Positions 17,233 through 26,007 of a stretch of DNA of 64,000 nucleotides are shown piece by piece. Origin of the DNA: Herbiconiux sp. SALV-R1 (lineage in GTDB: Bacteria > Actinomycetota > Actinomycetes > Actinomycetales > Microbacteriaceae); contig NZ_CP053344.1 of the NCBI RefSeq assembly GCF_013113715.1, positions 3,906,001 through 3,970,000 of the forward strand. Reading direction: 5' to 3'. The notes beneath the pieces were generated by a model that had not been told where the DNA came from, did no database searches, and worked only from the letters and a program-made list of their open reading frames with translations. The position numbers and the translations under genes are program-made. Every line of letters begins with the position of its first letter. The first letter of the stretch is position 1.

Positions 17233-17718
17233 GACCTTCCGGCTGGTGATTCATCACCATGCGCCCGATGCGGCCGTTGCCGTCGACGAACGGATGGATC
17301 ACCTCGAACTCGCAGTGGAACCACGCGATGCGCTCGATCACCCCATCAGGTGACCCACCCGGAAGCGCTCGAGTGCCTCGTCGATCAAGCCGGCGACAAA
17401 CGCGGGATTCGCGCCGAGGTGAGAACCCACTCGCACCCACTCGTCACCGCGCCGGAATCGGCCGGCGGCGTCGTCACGGATGCCGGTGAGCAGCTCCCGG
17501 TGCCACCGCAGGAGCAGGTCGACCGACAGTGGCTCGGTCGAGTTCAGGAGATCATCGGTCACCCTCGCGAGGTTGCTCGCTTCGACGATCTCCCGCAGAT
17601 CCCGAGCGGTCGTCGGAACACCACCCGCCAGGATGCGCTCCGTGTCTTCGAGGGTGAGCGTCGAATTCTCGATGGCATTCGACTGATGCACCGATTCAGG
17701 GAGTTCGGCGAGTGCGAA
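17207..17718 (-). pseudogene. Frameshifted Fic-domain protein remnant
   Basis: Two frames together make a Fic protein. The upstream frame (17718-17338) has an inhibitory-helix motif SNAIEN, then ARDLREIVEASNLARV, LLLRWHRELLTGI and FRRGDEWVRVGSH, and ends shortly after DEALERFR. The other frame continues with GVIERIAWFHCEFEVIHPF and the full Fic motif HPFVDGNGRIGR (17261-17296), then loses similarity and stops at 17207. A stop codon (17719-17721) also lies just before the SNAIEN segment, so the N terminus is missing. An intact enzyme would AMPylate a target protein. A sequencing error could explain the frameshift but not both truncations. Confidence 0.8.
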
Positions 17719-17720
17719 TT

Positions 17721-17758
17721 ACCGTGAATCGACGCCGCCAAGAACATCAATTCACGGT
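17721..17758. repeat. Inverted repeat between fic remnant and dnaB
   Basis: ACCGTGAAT (17721-17729) and ATTCACGGT (17750-17758) are perfect 9-base inverted arms with a 20-base spacer; the right arm continues into the palindrome GGTTAACC. It could be an old operator of the fic gene or a mobile-element scar. No T tract follows, so it is unlikely to be a dnaB terminator. Confidence 0.55.
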
Positions 17759-17801
17759 TAACCTAACGCCACTATGACCGCGACAAGGTGACCTTCTCGG
17801 G

Positions 17802-19187
17802 CTACGCCGGGGGCATGTCCGCGAAGCGGGAGAAGTGGCCGTGGAAGCCGACGGTGATGGTGGCGGTAGGGCCGTTGCGGTGCTTGGCGACGATGAAGTC
17901 GGCCTCGCCGGCGCGCGGGTTGTCTTTCTCGTAGGCGCCCTCGCGGTGCAGCAGGATGACCATGTCGGCGTCTTGCTCGAGCGAGCCCGACTCACGCAGG
18001 TCGCTGATGGCGGGCTTCTTGTCGGCGCGCTGCTCCGGGCCGCGGTTGAGCTGCGACAGCGCGATCACGGGCACCTGCAGCTCCTTCGCCATCAGCTTCA
18101 GCGCACGCGAGAACTCCGACACCTCCTGCTGGCGGCTCTCCACCTTCTTGCCGCTCGTCATGAGCTGCAGGTAGTCGATGACGACGAGCTTGAGGCCCAC
18201 CTTCTGCTTCAGCCGACGGCACTTCGCCCTGATCTCCACCAGGGTCATGTTCGGGCTGTCGTCGATGTAGAACGGGGCGTCGTTGATGCGCCCGCGGGTC
18301 GAGGCGAGGGTGGTCCAGTCGCGCCCCTCGATGCGCCCCTTCCGCATGCTCTGCAGGGGAACGGATGCTTCTGCCGACAGCAGCCTCATCGCGATCTCCG
18401 AGCGCCCCATCTCGAGCGAGAAGAAGATCGACGGCATGTCGTTCTTGATGGAGGCGGCGCGGCAGAAGTCGAGCGCGAGTGTCGACTTACCGAGCGCCGG
18501 ACGGGCGGCGACGATGATCATCTGCCCCGGGTGGAACCCGTTCGTGAGGTTGTCGAGGTCGGAGAAGCCCGTGGGCACCCCGGTCATCTGCCCGTCTTTG
18601 CCGGCCGCCGCCTCGATCTCGTCGATGGCCGCGGTGACGGCGACCGTGAGGGGAACGTAGTCCTCGGTCTCCACACCGCCGTTGACGGCGTAGATCTCGG
18701 CCTGGGCGTTGTTGACCAGGTCGGTCACCTCGCCCTCGCTGGCGTAACCCATCTGCACGATGCGCGTGCCGGCCTCGACGAGTCGCCGCAGCACCGCCTT
18801 CTCCGCGACGATCGACGCGTAGTAGCCCGCGTTCGCAGCCGTGGGCACGAGCCCGGTGAGGGTGTGCAGGTACTCAGCACCACCCGCGCGCACCAGCTCG
18901 CCGGTCTTGGTGAGCTCGTCGGTGACGGCGATCACGTCGGTCGGCTCGCCGTGCGAGTAGAGGTTGAGCAGTGCCTCGAAGATCACCTCGTGCTTCGGCA
19001 CGTAGAAGTCGACCGAGCGCATCACCTCGACGACGTCGGCCACCGCATCCTTGCTGAGCAGCATGCCGCCCAGGGCGCTCTGCTCGGCGAGCAGGTCGTG
19101 GGGCGGGGTGCGGTCGCCGGCCGAACGCGGCTCACGGTCTCCGGGGCGTTGCTGGTCTCCCGCGAGGCCGAGATGGGCGATCGACAC
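17802..19187 (-). CDS. dnaB: Replicative DNA helicase DnaB
   Basis: 461 residues, no intein. N-terminal DnaB domain begins with PPHDLLAEQSALGGMLLS and includes YVPKHEVIFEAL; the RecA-like domain has Walker A ARPALGKST (near residue 230), FSLEMGRSEIAMRLLSAEA, Walker B LVVIDYLQLM, QLNRGPEQRADKKP and the arginine-finger region RESGSLEQDADMVILLHRE. It unwinds DNA ahead of the fork as a hexamer. The start is GTG 19187 after AGGAGGAGA. Three DnaA-box-like sequences lie 70-145 bases upstream, suggesting coupling of helicase expression to DnaA. Confidence 0.97.
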   Translation of the reverse strand: MSIAHLGLAGDQQRPGDREPRSAGDRTPPHDLLAEQSALGGMLLSKDAVADVVEVMRSVDFYVPKHEVIFEALLNLYSHGEPTDVIAVTDELTKTGELVRAGGAEYLHTLTGLVPTAANAGYYASIVAEKAVLRRLVEAGTRIVQMGYASEGEVTDLVNNAQAEIYAVNGGVETEDYVPLTVAVTAAIDEIEAAAGKDGQMTGVPTGFSDLDNLTNGFHPGQMIIVAARPALGKSTLALDFCRAASIKNDMPSIFFSLEMGRSEIAMRLLSAEASVPLQSMRKGRIEGRDWTTLASTRGRINDAPFYIDDSPNMTLVEIRAKCRRLKQKVGLKLVVIDYLQLMTSGKKVESRQQEVSEFSRALKLMAKELQVPVIALSQLNRGPEQRADKKPAISDLRESGSLEQDADMVILLHREGAYEKDNPRAGEADFIVAKHRNGPTATITVGFHGHFSRFADMPPA

Positions 19188-19258
19188 GTGGTCTCCTCCT
19201 GGTCGTTCTCGTTGCTCGCACCAGCAAAGCGGTGGCGGGCGGTCGGATCAAATTCACT

Positions 19259-19333
19259 TGTGGATAACGTTGTGGACGATCTGGGCGAAACGCCGTGGCC
19301 GATGTGCACAAGGTGTGTATTAGTCTGTGGACA
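19259..19333. promoter_or_regulatory. DnaA-box cluster upstream of dnaB
   Basis: In the 343-base gap between rplI and dnaB I see TGTGGATAA (19259-19267, perfect reverse TTATCCACA), TGTGGACGA (19271-19279, one change) and TGTGGACAA (19325-19333, perfect reverse TTGTCCACA, the GC-rich actinobacterial form). The first two are 12 bases apart. The rest of this gap holds the rplI terminator and no gene. Confidence 0.65.
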
Positions 19334-19475
19334 ACCACCGACATCGAACCCTGAAAACGACTCTGACCGGGCCTTTCACGTTCCCACATCCTGTGAGTGG
19401 ATACATCCTTCGATCAACACTTGAATGTTGAGGGACGGCCCTCGTCCTGTGTATAGGCATGGGGATTCCGGGCGC

Positions 19476-19519
19476 GAAAAAGGGGCGCCAAGGGCACGAA
19501 AAAACCCTTGACACCCCTT
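19476..19519 (-). terminator. Rho-independent terminator after rplI
   Basis: On the minus strand AAGGGG-TGT-CAAGGG pairs with CCCTTG-GCG-CCCCTT around a T-rich loop, followed by TTTTT. It ends the rpsF-ssb-rpsR-rplI operon 12 bases after the rplI stop. Confidence 0.8.
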
Positions 19520-19530
19520 GATCGGGTGGA

Positions 19531-19983
19531 CTACTTTGCTGCGACCACCTGAAGGCTGATCGTGGCCGAGATGTCATCGCGCAGACGCACCGTGGCCTCG
19601 TGGTTCCCGGTCGCCTTGATGGCGGTGGGGATCTCGATCTTGCGCTTGTCGAGCGAGCCGATGCCGGCCGCCGCCACCGCGTCGGCGATGTCGGAGGTCT
19701 TCACCGAGCCGAACAGACGACCCTCTTTGCCCGCCTTGACGGTGAGCTTGACGGTCGCGTTCTCGAGCGACTGCTTGATGTGCTGAGCCTCTTCGATGGT
19801 GGCGAGCTCACGAGCGGCACGAGCCGCCTTGATCTGCTCGACCTGCTTCTCGCCACCGCGGCTCCACGCCACGGCGAAGCCCTTCGGGATGAGGTAGTTG
19901 CGGGCGAAGCCGTTCTTGACCTCGACGACGTCGCCGGGGGTTCCGAGACCGGTCACCTCGTGGGTGAGGATGAGTTTCGACAT
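19531..19983 (-). CDS. rplI: 50S ribosomal protein L9
   Basis: 150 residues, normal length. N-terminal [20 protein letters not shown] and [17 protein letters not shown] are the L9 signature (rRNA-binding N domain), followed by the long connecting helix and the C-terminal domain with [16 protein letters not shown]. Last gene of the rpsF-ssb-rpsR-rplI operon, 11 bases after rpsR. The ATG at 19983 is preceded by AAGGAGCAGCAG. Confidence 0.97.
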   Translation of the reverse strand: MSKLILTHEVTGLGTPGDVVEVKNGFARNYLIPKGFAVAWSRGGEKQVEQIKAARAARELATIEEAQHIKQSLENATVKLTVKAGKEGRLFGSVKTSDIADAVAAAGIGSLDKRKIEIPTAIKATGNHEATVRLRDDISATISLQVVAAK

Positions 19984-19994
19984 TCTGCTGCTCC

Positions 19995-20258
19995 TTAGCG
20001 GCCCGAGCCGGCGTAGGGCAGGAGTGCCATCTCGCGGGCGTTCTTGACGGCACGGGCGATGAGGCGCTGCTCCTGAACGGAGACTCCCGTGATACGGCGG
20101 GCGCGGATCTTTCCACGCTCCGAGATGAACTTGCGCAGGGTCGCGACGTCTTTGTAGTCGATGACTCCGACGCGGATCGACTTCGCGGGTGCGGCGTTCT
20201 TCGCACCCTTGGCGCCGCGCAGCGGCTTGCGGCGGTCGCCGCTTGACTTTCCAGCCAT
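19995..20258 (-). CDS. rpsR: 30S ribosomal protein S18 (zinc-independent type)
   Basis: 87 residues. Core motif [19 protein letters not shown] and [29 protein letters not shown] are standard S18. There is no cysteine at all, so this is the zinc-free C-minus form. It binds S6 in the 30S platform; in the operon it lies between ssb and rplI. Confidence 0.97.
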   Translation of the reverse strand: MAGKSSGDRRKPLRGAKGAKNAAPAKSIRVGVIDYKDVATLRKFISERGKIRARRITGVSVQEQRLIARAVKNAREMALLPYAGSGR

Positions 20259-20288
20259 GGTGATTCCTGTTCTGAAAGAGAAGAGAGT

Positions 20289-20813
20289 TTAGAAGGGGGT
20301 GTCGTCGGCGTACGAGCCCGGAGTGTTCCAGACGTCGCCGCCCGAGCCACCCGACGAGGAGGGAGCGGATGCCGCCCACGGCTCGTCGACGGCGGGCTGA
20401 CCACCGCGGTTGCCGCCCCCGAAGGAGCCGCCGCCACCGCCGCCACCGGAGGTGGCACGGGTGACCTGCGCGGTCGCGTAGCGGAGCGAGGGGCCGATCT
20501 CGTCGACCTCGAGCTCGATCGAGGTGCGCTTCTCGCCCTCTTTCGTCTCGTAGGAGCGCTGACGCAGGCGGCCGGTCGCGACGACACGGCTTCCCTTCGT
20601 CAGCGATCCGGCGACGTGCTCGGCGAACTCACGCCACACCGACGCCCGGAGGAACAGCGCTTCGCCGTCCTTCCAGTCGTTCGACGCACGGTCGAAGGTG
20701 CGGGGGGTGGAGGCGATCGTGAAGTTCGCTACCGCGAGCCCGTTCTGCGTGTAGCGCAGTTCAGGATCGGCGGTGAGGTTTCCCACCACGGTGATGACGG
20801 TCTCGCCGGCCAT
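20289..20813 (-). CDS. ssb: Single-stranded DNA-binding protein
   Basis: 174 residues. OB-fold N-terminal 110 residues ([50 protein letters not shown]), then a Gly-rich flexible linker and the acidic tip YADDTPF, which recruits replication and repair partners. Placed between rpsF and rpsR as in many Actinobacteria; six bases separate it from rpsF. Confidence 0.97.
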   Translation of the reverse strand: MAGETVITVVGNLTADPELRYTQNGLAVANFTIASTPRTFDRASNDWKDGEALFLRASVWREFAEHVAGSLTKGSRVVATGRLRQRSYETKEGEKRTSIELEVDEIGPSLRYATAQVTRATSGGGGGGGSFGGGNRGGQPAVDEPWAASAPSSSGGSGGDVWNTPGSYADDTPF

Positions 20814-20819
20814 GATCGA

Positions 20820-21278
20820 CTACTCGGCAGCCTTGGTCGACGCCTTCGACGCAGCGGCCTTGACGGCGGCGGCGGGGGAGGCGGATGCGGCGGGAGCGGC
20901 AGCCGGGGCAGCAGCGGCCTTCGGGTTGGCGGCCTTGCGGGCGGCCTTCTCGTCGGCGAGCTTCTTGGCGGCGGCGACCTGGGCGATTCCCTCTTCGGCA
21001 CGGAGCACCTTGGTGCGCATGACGGCCTCGGAGAGCTTCAGCTGGCGGTCGAGCTCCTTGGTGGAGTCGGCGGTCGCGGTGAGGTTCACCACGGCGTAGA
21101 TGCCTTCGCTCTTCTTGTTGATCTCGTAGGCCAGGCGACGGCGGCCCCAGATGTCGACGTTGTCGACGGTGCCACCGTCGTTGCGGATGACATTGAGGAA
21201 CTTGTCGAGGCTCGGAGCCACGGTGCGCTCGTCGATCTCGGGATCGAGGATGACCATGAGTTCGTACTGATGCGTCAC
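20820..21278 (-). CDS. rpsF: 30S ribosomal protein S6 with Ala/Lys-rich C-terminal extension
   Basis: 152 residues; the S6 fold ([63 protein letters not shown]) ends near residue 100. The remaining 50 residues are an Ala/Lys/Pro-rich tail with no predicted fold, longer than the canonical protein of about 96-100 residues. The start after AAGGAGGTGG is strong. Promoter: TAGGCT on the minus strand at 21394-21389 gives a leader of about 100 bases that contains a CCG-loop hairpin, a possible S6:S18 autoregulatory site. Confidence 0.95.
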   Translation of the reverse strand: MTHQYELMVILDPEIDERTVAPSLDKFLNVIRNDGGTVDNVDIWGRRRLAYEINKKSEGIYAVVNLTATADSTKELDRQLKLSEAVMRTKVLRAEEGIAQVAAAKKLADEKAARKAANPKAAAAPAAAPAASASPAAAVKAAASKASTKAAE

Positions 21279-21306
21279 AAACCCACCTCCTTCGGACTAG
21301 AACGGC

Positions 21307-21321
21307 CACAGACGGTCTGTG
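21307..21321 (-). promoter_or_regulatory. rpsF leader hairpin with CCG loop (possible S6:S18 site)
   Basis: On the mRNA strand CACAGA-CCG-TCTGTG forms a perfect 6-bp stem with a CCG loop 28 bases before the rpsF start. S6:S18 complexes are known to bind a CCG-containing structure in rpsF leaders of several bacteria; whether this simple hairpin is that motif is uncertain. Confidence 0.4.
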
Positions 21322-21387
21322 ACAGGAGGGTTCTGCATCGGCCCGGCACCCGAACGGAGAGTTCCATCGGGCACAGGACAACCTGGG

Positions 21388-21394
21388 TAGCCTA
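21388..21394. promoter_or_regulatory. Overlapping divergent -10 elements of mshA-mshB and rpsF operons
   Basis: TAGCCT (21388-21393, plus) and TAGGCT (21394-21389, minus) are two -10-like hexamers sharing nearly the same bases inside the palindrome GGTAGCCTACC. The plus promoter would start transcription at the mshA-mshB ATG (leaderless); the minus promoter at about 21382 for rpsF. Confidence 0.5.
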
Positions 21395-21399
21395 CCAGA

Positions 21400-23367
21400 A
21401 TGCGCATCGCCCTGGTATCGCTGCACACCTCCCCGCTGGCCCTCGCCGGCTCCGGCGACGCCGGGGGCATGAACACCTTCCTGCTGGGTGTCGCCGACGC
21501 GCTCGTGGCCGCCGGTCACGAGGTCGAGCTGCTGACCAGGGCGACGGATGCGCGCCCCGGCACGCCAGACGCGCTGCGCACGCCGGGCGGTGCGGTGGTG
21601 CGCTTCCTCGAGGCCGGGCCGCGCGCATCGGTGCCTAAAGGGGAGCTCGCCGCGCTGGCACCCGCGTTCGCCGACGCGCTGCGCGCCCTGCCCCCCTTCG
21701 ACGTGGTGCACTCGAACTACTGGCTCTCGGGCCTCGCGGCGCTGCCCGTGGCGGAGGAATGGGGCGTGCCCCACGTGCTCAGCCTCCACACCGTCGCCGC
21801 CCTGAAGAACGCGCGCCTCGCGCCCGGCGACACACCTGAGCCCTCGTCTCGGCTCGACGGCGAGCGGATGCTCGTGCGGGCTTCCGCTCTCACCGTCACC
21901 CACACGGCCGCCGAGCGGGAGGCCGTGGTCGAGCTGCTCGGCGCGGAACCGACCGCAGTGGTGACGGTGCCGCCTGGCGTCGACACCGAGCTGTTCCACC
22001 CGGGTGACGCGACCCCCGGTCGGCCTGTCGTCGCGGTGCTGGCCCGCATCCAGCCGTTGAAGGGGGTCGACCTCGCGATCGAGGCGCTGGCGCGCATCCC
22101 GTCGGCATCGCGGCCGCGGCTTGTGATCGCGGGAGGGGTGAGCCCCGGCCACGACGACTACGCGCACGACCTCCTCTCGCGCACCCGCGAACTCGGGCTT
22201 GAGGGCGACATCGAGTTCCTGCCTGCCCAGGAGAGGGCCGCGGCCGCCGAGCTCCTGCGCGACGCCGCGCTGCTGCTGGTCCCATCCTTCTCCGAGACCT
22301 TCGGGCTCGTGGCCCTGGAGGCGGCGGCCAGCGGCACGCCCGTGGTGGCCGCGCGCACGACGGGGCTCCTCGACGCGGTGTCCGATGGCGAGAGCGGCGT
22401 GCTTCTCGACGGGCGCGATCCCGCACTGTGGGCCGCCACCATCTCGGGGCTGCTAGCCGATCCGGCACGGCTCGCCGCGCTCTCCACCTCCGCAGTCGCG
22501 TTCGCGGCCCGCCACACCTGGCGTGGCACCGCGGTTCGCCTCGCCGGCCTGTACTCCGCCGCCGTCGCGGCGCGCATCGCCCGCGCGGCGTTCGGCGACA
22601 GCCCCGTCTTTCTCCACGCGCATCCCGACGACGAGTCGATCTCGACCGGGGGAGCGATCGCCGCGGTCGTGCGGGCGGGGGGACGGGCGACCGTCCTCAC
22701 GGGAACCCGGGGGGAGCGCGGCGAAGTGGTGCCGGGCCCGTTGCACGCGTTGGAGGGCACGCCACGGCTGGCGCCGCACCGGGAGGGCGAGTTGCGCGCC
22801 GCGCTGGCTGAACTCGCCCTGGCGGGTGACGGCACTCTCGCGCACGCCTACCTCGGGGGTCGTCGGCAGACGTATGCCGATTCCGGAATGCGCTGGGGCG
22901 ACGACGGCTTCGCGGTCGCCGCGGCCGACGCCCCGGCCGATGCGCTGAGCCTCGCACCGCTCGAGGACGTGGTGGCAGACGTGGTGACGGCGCTGGAGGA
23001 GCTCGGCGTGCATCCGTCTTCCATCGTCAGCTACGACGCCCGCGGGGGATACGGGCACCCCGATCATGTGCGCATGCACGACGCGGCCCTCGTTGTGGCG
23101 GCCCGGCTCGGCGTGCCGTTCTTCGCCGTCACCGAGCCCCGCGTCGACGGCGGCGACGGGCCGGAACCGCCCGCCACCGAGGTGCGACTCGAACTCGGGG
23201 CGCTCTGCGCGGCCAAGGCCAGGGCGATGGCCGCCCACGCCACCCAGCTCACGCTAGACGACAGCACCGAGCCGCCGCACTTCGTGCTGAGCGGCGGTCA
23301 GCGGCATCCGCTCGGCGTCATCGAGGGTTTTCGCCGGGAGGAGACCGATACGATCGTTCAGTTCTGA
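21400..23367 (+). CDS. MshA-like glycosyltransferase fused to MshB-like deacetylase (mycothiol synthesis)
   Basis: 655 residues. Residues 1 to about 395 are a GT4 glycosyltransferase: SLHTSPLALAGSGDAGGMN with Asn25, HSNYWLSG, SLHTVAALKN, VLARIQPLKGVD (Arg216, Lys221) and the E-x7-E motif SETFGLVALE (Glu299, Glu307), all as in D-inositol-3-phosphate glycosyltransferase MshA. Residues 402-655 are a PIG-L zinc deacetylase: FLHAHPDDES (His408, Asp411) and GGYGHPDHVRMH, as in MshB. MshA joins UDP-GlcNAc to Ins-3-P; MshB deacetylates GlcNAc-Ins. The two are normally separate proteins. The phosphatase acting between them is not in the fusion. ino1 follows after 26 bases and is probably co-transcribed. 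Confidence 0.88.
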   Translation: MRIALVSLHTSPLALAGSGDAGGMNTFLLGVADALVAAGHEVELLTRATDARPGTPDALRTPGGAVVRFLEAGPRASVPKGELAALAPAFADALRALPPFDVVHSNYWLSGLAALPVAEEWGVPHVLSLHTVAALKNARLAPGDTPEPSSRLDGERMLVRASALTVTHTAAEREAVVELLGAEPTAVVTVPPGVDTELFHPGDATPGRPVVAVLARIQPLKGVDLAIEALARIPSASRPRLVIAGGVSPGHDDYAHDLLSRTRELGLEGDIEFLPAQERAAAAELLRDAALLLVPSFSETFGLVALEAAASGTPVVAARTTGLLDAVSDGESGVLLDGRDPALWAATISGLLADPARLAALSTSAVAFAARHTWRGTAVRLAGLYSAAVAARIARAAFGDSPVFLHAHPDDESISTGGAIAAVVRAGGRATVLTGTRGERGEVVPGPLHALEGTPRLAPHREGELRAALAELALAGDGTLAHAYLGGRRQTYADSGMRWGDDGFAVAAADAPADALSLAPLEDVVADVVTALEELGVHPSSIVSYDARGGYGHPDHVRMHDAALVVAARLGVPFFAVTEPRVDGGDGPEPPATEVRLELGALCAAKARAMAAHATQLTLDDSTEPPHFVLSGGQRHPLGVIEGFRREETDTIVQF

Positions 23368-23393
23368 CAACTACTGAATGAGAGCCGTGCCGA

Positions 23394-24476
23394 ATGAGCA
23401 TCAAGGTCGCCATCGCGGGCGTGGGCAACTGCGCCAACTCGCTGATCCAGGGCGTGACGTACTACGCCGACGCGGATGACACGGAGGCGATCCCCGGGCT
23501 GATGCACACGCGCTTCGGCAGCTACCATGTGGGCGACATCGAGTTCGTCGCGGCCTTCGACGTCGACGCCGCCAAGGTGGGGGTCGACCTCGCCGAGGCC
23601 ATCTGGGCCAGCGAGAACAACACGCTCAAGTTCGCAGACGTCGCGCCCACCGGCGTGACCGTGCAGCGCGGCCCCACCCTCGACGGCCTCGGCGAGTACT
23701 ACGTCGAGATGATCGACGAGTCGCCGGCCGAGCCGGTCGACGTGGCAGAGGTGCTCCGGGCCTCGGGGGCCGACGTGCTCGTGGGCTACCTCCCGGTGGG
23801 CTCGGAGGAGGCCGTGAAGTACTACGCTCAGGCGGCGCTCGACGCCGGCGTGGCCTACGTCAACGCCGTTCCGGTGTTCGTCGCCTCCGACCCGGAGTGG
23901 GCGCAGAAGTTCGTCGACGCCGGGCTCCCCATCGTCGGCGACGACATCAAGAGCCAGGTCGGCGCCACCATCACCCACCGCGTGCTGGCGCGCCTCCTGG
24001 AGAGCCGCGGCATCCGCCTCGACCACACCTACCAGCTCAACGTCGGCGGCAACATGGACTTCAAGAACATGCTCGAGCGCCGCCGCCTCAGCTCGAAGAA
24101 GGTGTCGAAGACCCGCTCGGTGACCTCGAACATCGACATCGAGCTCGACGCCGACGACGTGCACATCGGCCCGAGCGACCACGTGCCGTGGCTCGACGAC
24201 CGCAAGTTCGCCTTCGTGCGCCTCGAGGGCCACGGCTTCGGCGGAGCGCCGCTGAGCCTGGAGTACAAGCTCGAGGTGTGGGACTCGCCGAACTCGGCCG
24301 GTGTCATCATCGACGCGCTGCGCGCCGCGAAGATCGCCCTCGACGCCGGTCTCGCCGGCCCGGTCGAGGCGGCGAGCGCCTACTTCATGAAGTCGCCCGC
24401 GAAGCAGCTGCCCGACGACGTGGCGCGCACGCAGCTGGAGGAGTTCATCACTCGGTACGGGACTGCCACCAACTGA
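23394..24476 (+). CDS. ino1: Inositol-3-phosphate synthase
   Basis: 360 residues, the short actinobacterial type. N-terminal Rossmann motif [17 protein letters not shown], then [43 protein letters not shown] and [14 protein letters not shown] (active-site region), and [22 protein letters not shown]. It converts glucose-6-phosphate to 1D-myo-inositol 3-phosphate with NAD, supplying the acceptor for mycothiol (and phosphatidylinositol). Its position right after the MshA-MshB fusion supports a dedicated mycothiol unit. The 3' end overlaps the convergent CCA-transferase gene by 29 bases. Confidence 0.95.
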   Translation: MSIKVAIAGVGNCANSLIQGVTYYADADDTEAIPGLMHTRFGSYHVGDIEFVAAFDVDAAKVGVDLAEAIWASENNTLKFADVAPTGVTVQRGPTLDGLGEYYVEMIDESPAEPVDVAEVLRASGADVLVGYLPVGSEEAVKYYAQAALDAGVAYVNAVPVFVASDPEWAQKFVDAGLPIVGDDIKSQVGATITHRVLARLLESRGIRLDHTYQLNVGGNMDFKNMLERRRLSSKKVSKTRSVTSNIDIELDADDVHIGPSDHVPWLDDRKFAFVRLEGHGFGGAPLSLEYKLEVWDSPNSAGVIIDALRAAKIALDAGLAGPVEAASAYFMKSPAKQLPDDVARTQLEEFITRYGTATN

Positions 24477-25890
24477 GGAGCCGCGACGTGGCCTCCTCCT
24501 CCGAGAGGGGGCCCTCGTCGAGGCGCACCTCGAGCAGATAGGCATAGGCCTGGCCCACCTCACGTGACGGCTTGATGCCGAGGATCGCCATGATCTGCTC
24601 ACCGTCGAGGTCGGGCCGCACCGCGGCGAGCTCCTCCTCCTCGGCGAGCACGGCGATGCGCTGCTCGAGGTCGTCGTAGGCGAAGGAGAGCTGGTCGGCC
24701 TTGCGCCGGTTGCGGGTGGTGACGTCGGCCCGGGTGAGGATGTGCAGACGTTCGAGCTGGTCGCCCGCGTCGCGCACGTAGCGTCGCACAGCGGAGTCGG
24801 TCCACGCCCCGTCGGTGTAACCGAAGAAGCGCAGGTGCAGCTCGATGAGCCGCGACACCGCCGCGATGGTGTCGTTGTCGTAGCGCAGGGCGCGCAGGCG
24901 CTTCTTGGCGAGCTTCGCCCCCACCACGTCGTGGTGGTGGAACGTCACCTGGCCGCCGGCCTCGTTGCGCTTGGTCGAGGGCTTGCCGATGTCGTGGAGC
25001 AGCGCGGCGAGCCGCAGCACGAGGTCGGGCGAGGCGATGCCCGTGCCGGCTGCCGCGCGCGACTTCTCGAGCTCGATCGCCTGGTCGAGCACCGTGAGGC
25101 TGTGCTCGTAGACGTCTTTGTGGTGGTGGTGCTCGTCGCGCTCGAGCTGTAGGGCCGGCACCTCCGGCAGCACGATGTCGGCGAGGCCGCTCTCGACGAG
25201 CAGTTCGACGCCGCGGCGGGGCGCATCCGTCTTCAGCAGTTTCGAGAGCTCGTCGTTCACGCGTTCGATCGACACGATGCCGATCGACTCCTTCATCTCG
25301 GAGATCGCGATCGCGGTGTCGACGTCGACGGTGAAGCCGAGCTGGGCGGTGAACCGGATGGCACGCAGCATGCGGAGCGGATCGTCGCCGAACGAGGTCT
25401 CGGGTGCGCCGGGGGTGCGCAGCACACCCGCGATGAGGTCGTCCATGCCGTGCGCGGGGTCGACCAGCACGAGCTGGGGGAGACGCAGGGCCATCGCGTT
25501 CACCGTGAAGTCGCGGCGCAGCAGATCGCCCTCGAGGGTGTCGCCGAACTCCACGGCGGGCTTGCGGCTCTCGCCGTCGTAGGAGTCGGAGCGGTAGGTG
25601 GTGATCTCCACCGTCTCGCCGTCGATGCGCGCGGCGATGGTGCCGAAGGCGCGGCCCACGTCCCACTGGGCCTGCGAGATGGGCGTCACCAGCTCGAGGA
25701 TCTCGTCGGGCCGGGCGTCGGTGGTGAAGTCGAGATCGGTGATGGGTCGGCCGAGGAAGGCGTCGCGCACCGGGCCCCCCACGAGCGCCAGCTCCCGGCC
25801 CGCACTCGAGAAGGCGGCGGCGAGCGTGGCGACAGGGCCGCTCTCCGCCAGGGAGGCGAGGAACGCGAGCGACTGCTGAACCGATTGCAC
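24448..25890 (-). CDS. cca: CCA-adding tRNA nucleotidyltransferase with HD domain
   Basis: 480 residues. The class II nucleotidyltransferase head is clear: [26 protein letters not shown] (G-x-x-R and DxD metal ligands), [12 protein letters not shown] and [21 protein letters not shown]-terminal HD phosphohydrolase domain follows with [23 protein letters not shown] and [16 protein letters not shown]. It repairs or adds the 3' CCA of tRNAs; in this position (next to DUF6049-murJ) it is the actinobacterial PcnA homolog. GTG start at 25890 with TAAAAT ending six bases before, so a leaderless mRNA is predicted. Confidence 0.94.
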   Translation of the reverse strand: MQSVQQSLAFLASLAESGPVATLAAAFSSAGRELALVGGPVRDAFLGRPITDLDFTTDARPDEILELVTPISQAQWDVGRAFGTIAARIDGETVEITTYRSDSYDGESRKPAVEFGDTLEGDLLRRDFTVNAMALRLPQLVLVDPAHGMDDLIAGVLRTPGAPETSFGDDPLRMLRAIRFTAQLGFTVDVDTAIAISEMKESIGIVSIERVNDELSKLLKTDAPRRGVELLVESGLADIVLPEVPALQLERDEHHHHKDVYEHSLTVLDQAIELEKSRAAAGTGIASPDLVLRLAALLHDIGKPSTKRNEAGGQVTFHHHDVVGAKLAKKRLRALRYDNDTIAAVSRLIELHLRFFGYTDGAWTDSAVRRYVRDAGDQLERLHILTRADVTTRNRRKADQLSFAYDDLEQRIAVLAEEEELAAVRPDLDGEQIMAILGIKPSREVGQAYAYLLEVRLDEGPLSEEEATSRLLSWWQSRTE

Positions 25891-25968
25891 CGAGTCATTT
25901 TAGCCGCGGCCCCGCGCCGACCGCCTCCCGGTTCTCCCAGCCCGCGTCTCCTAGAATCGCCAGGAGGA

Positions 25969-26007
25969 GTGAGAGCGTCACCGGGCGCGCACTCCGTCGG
26001 CCTATGA
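25969..26007 (+). CDS. Possible 12-codon leader peptide upstream of the DUF6049 gene
   Basis: GTG at 25969 opens a 12-codon frame (VRASPGAHSVGL) whose TGA overlaps the ATG of the next gene (ATGA at 26004-26007). A TAGAAT -10 at 25952-25957 would start transcription about 5 bases before this GTG. The only good Shine-Dalgarno in the area, AGGAGG, lies next to it rather than at 26004. This suggests translation coupling, but the peptide is unproven. Confidence 0.35.
   Translation: MRASPGAHSVGL

Noticed and set aside
17802-19187. Intein in dnaB
   Set aside because: The Walker A and following motifs are continuous at normal length.
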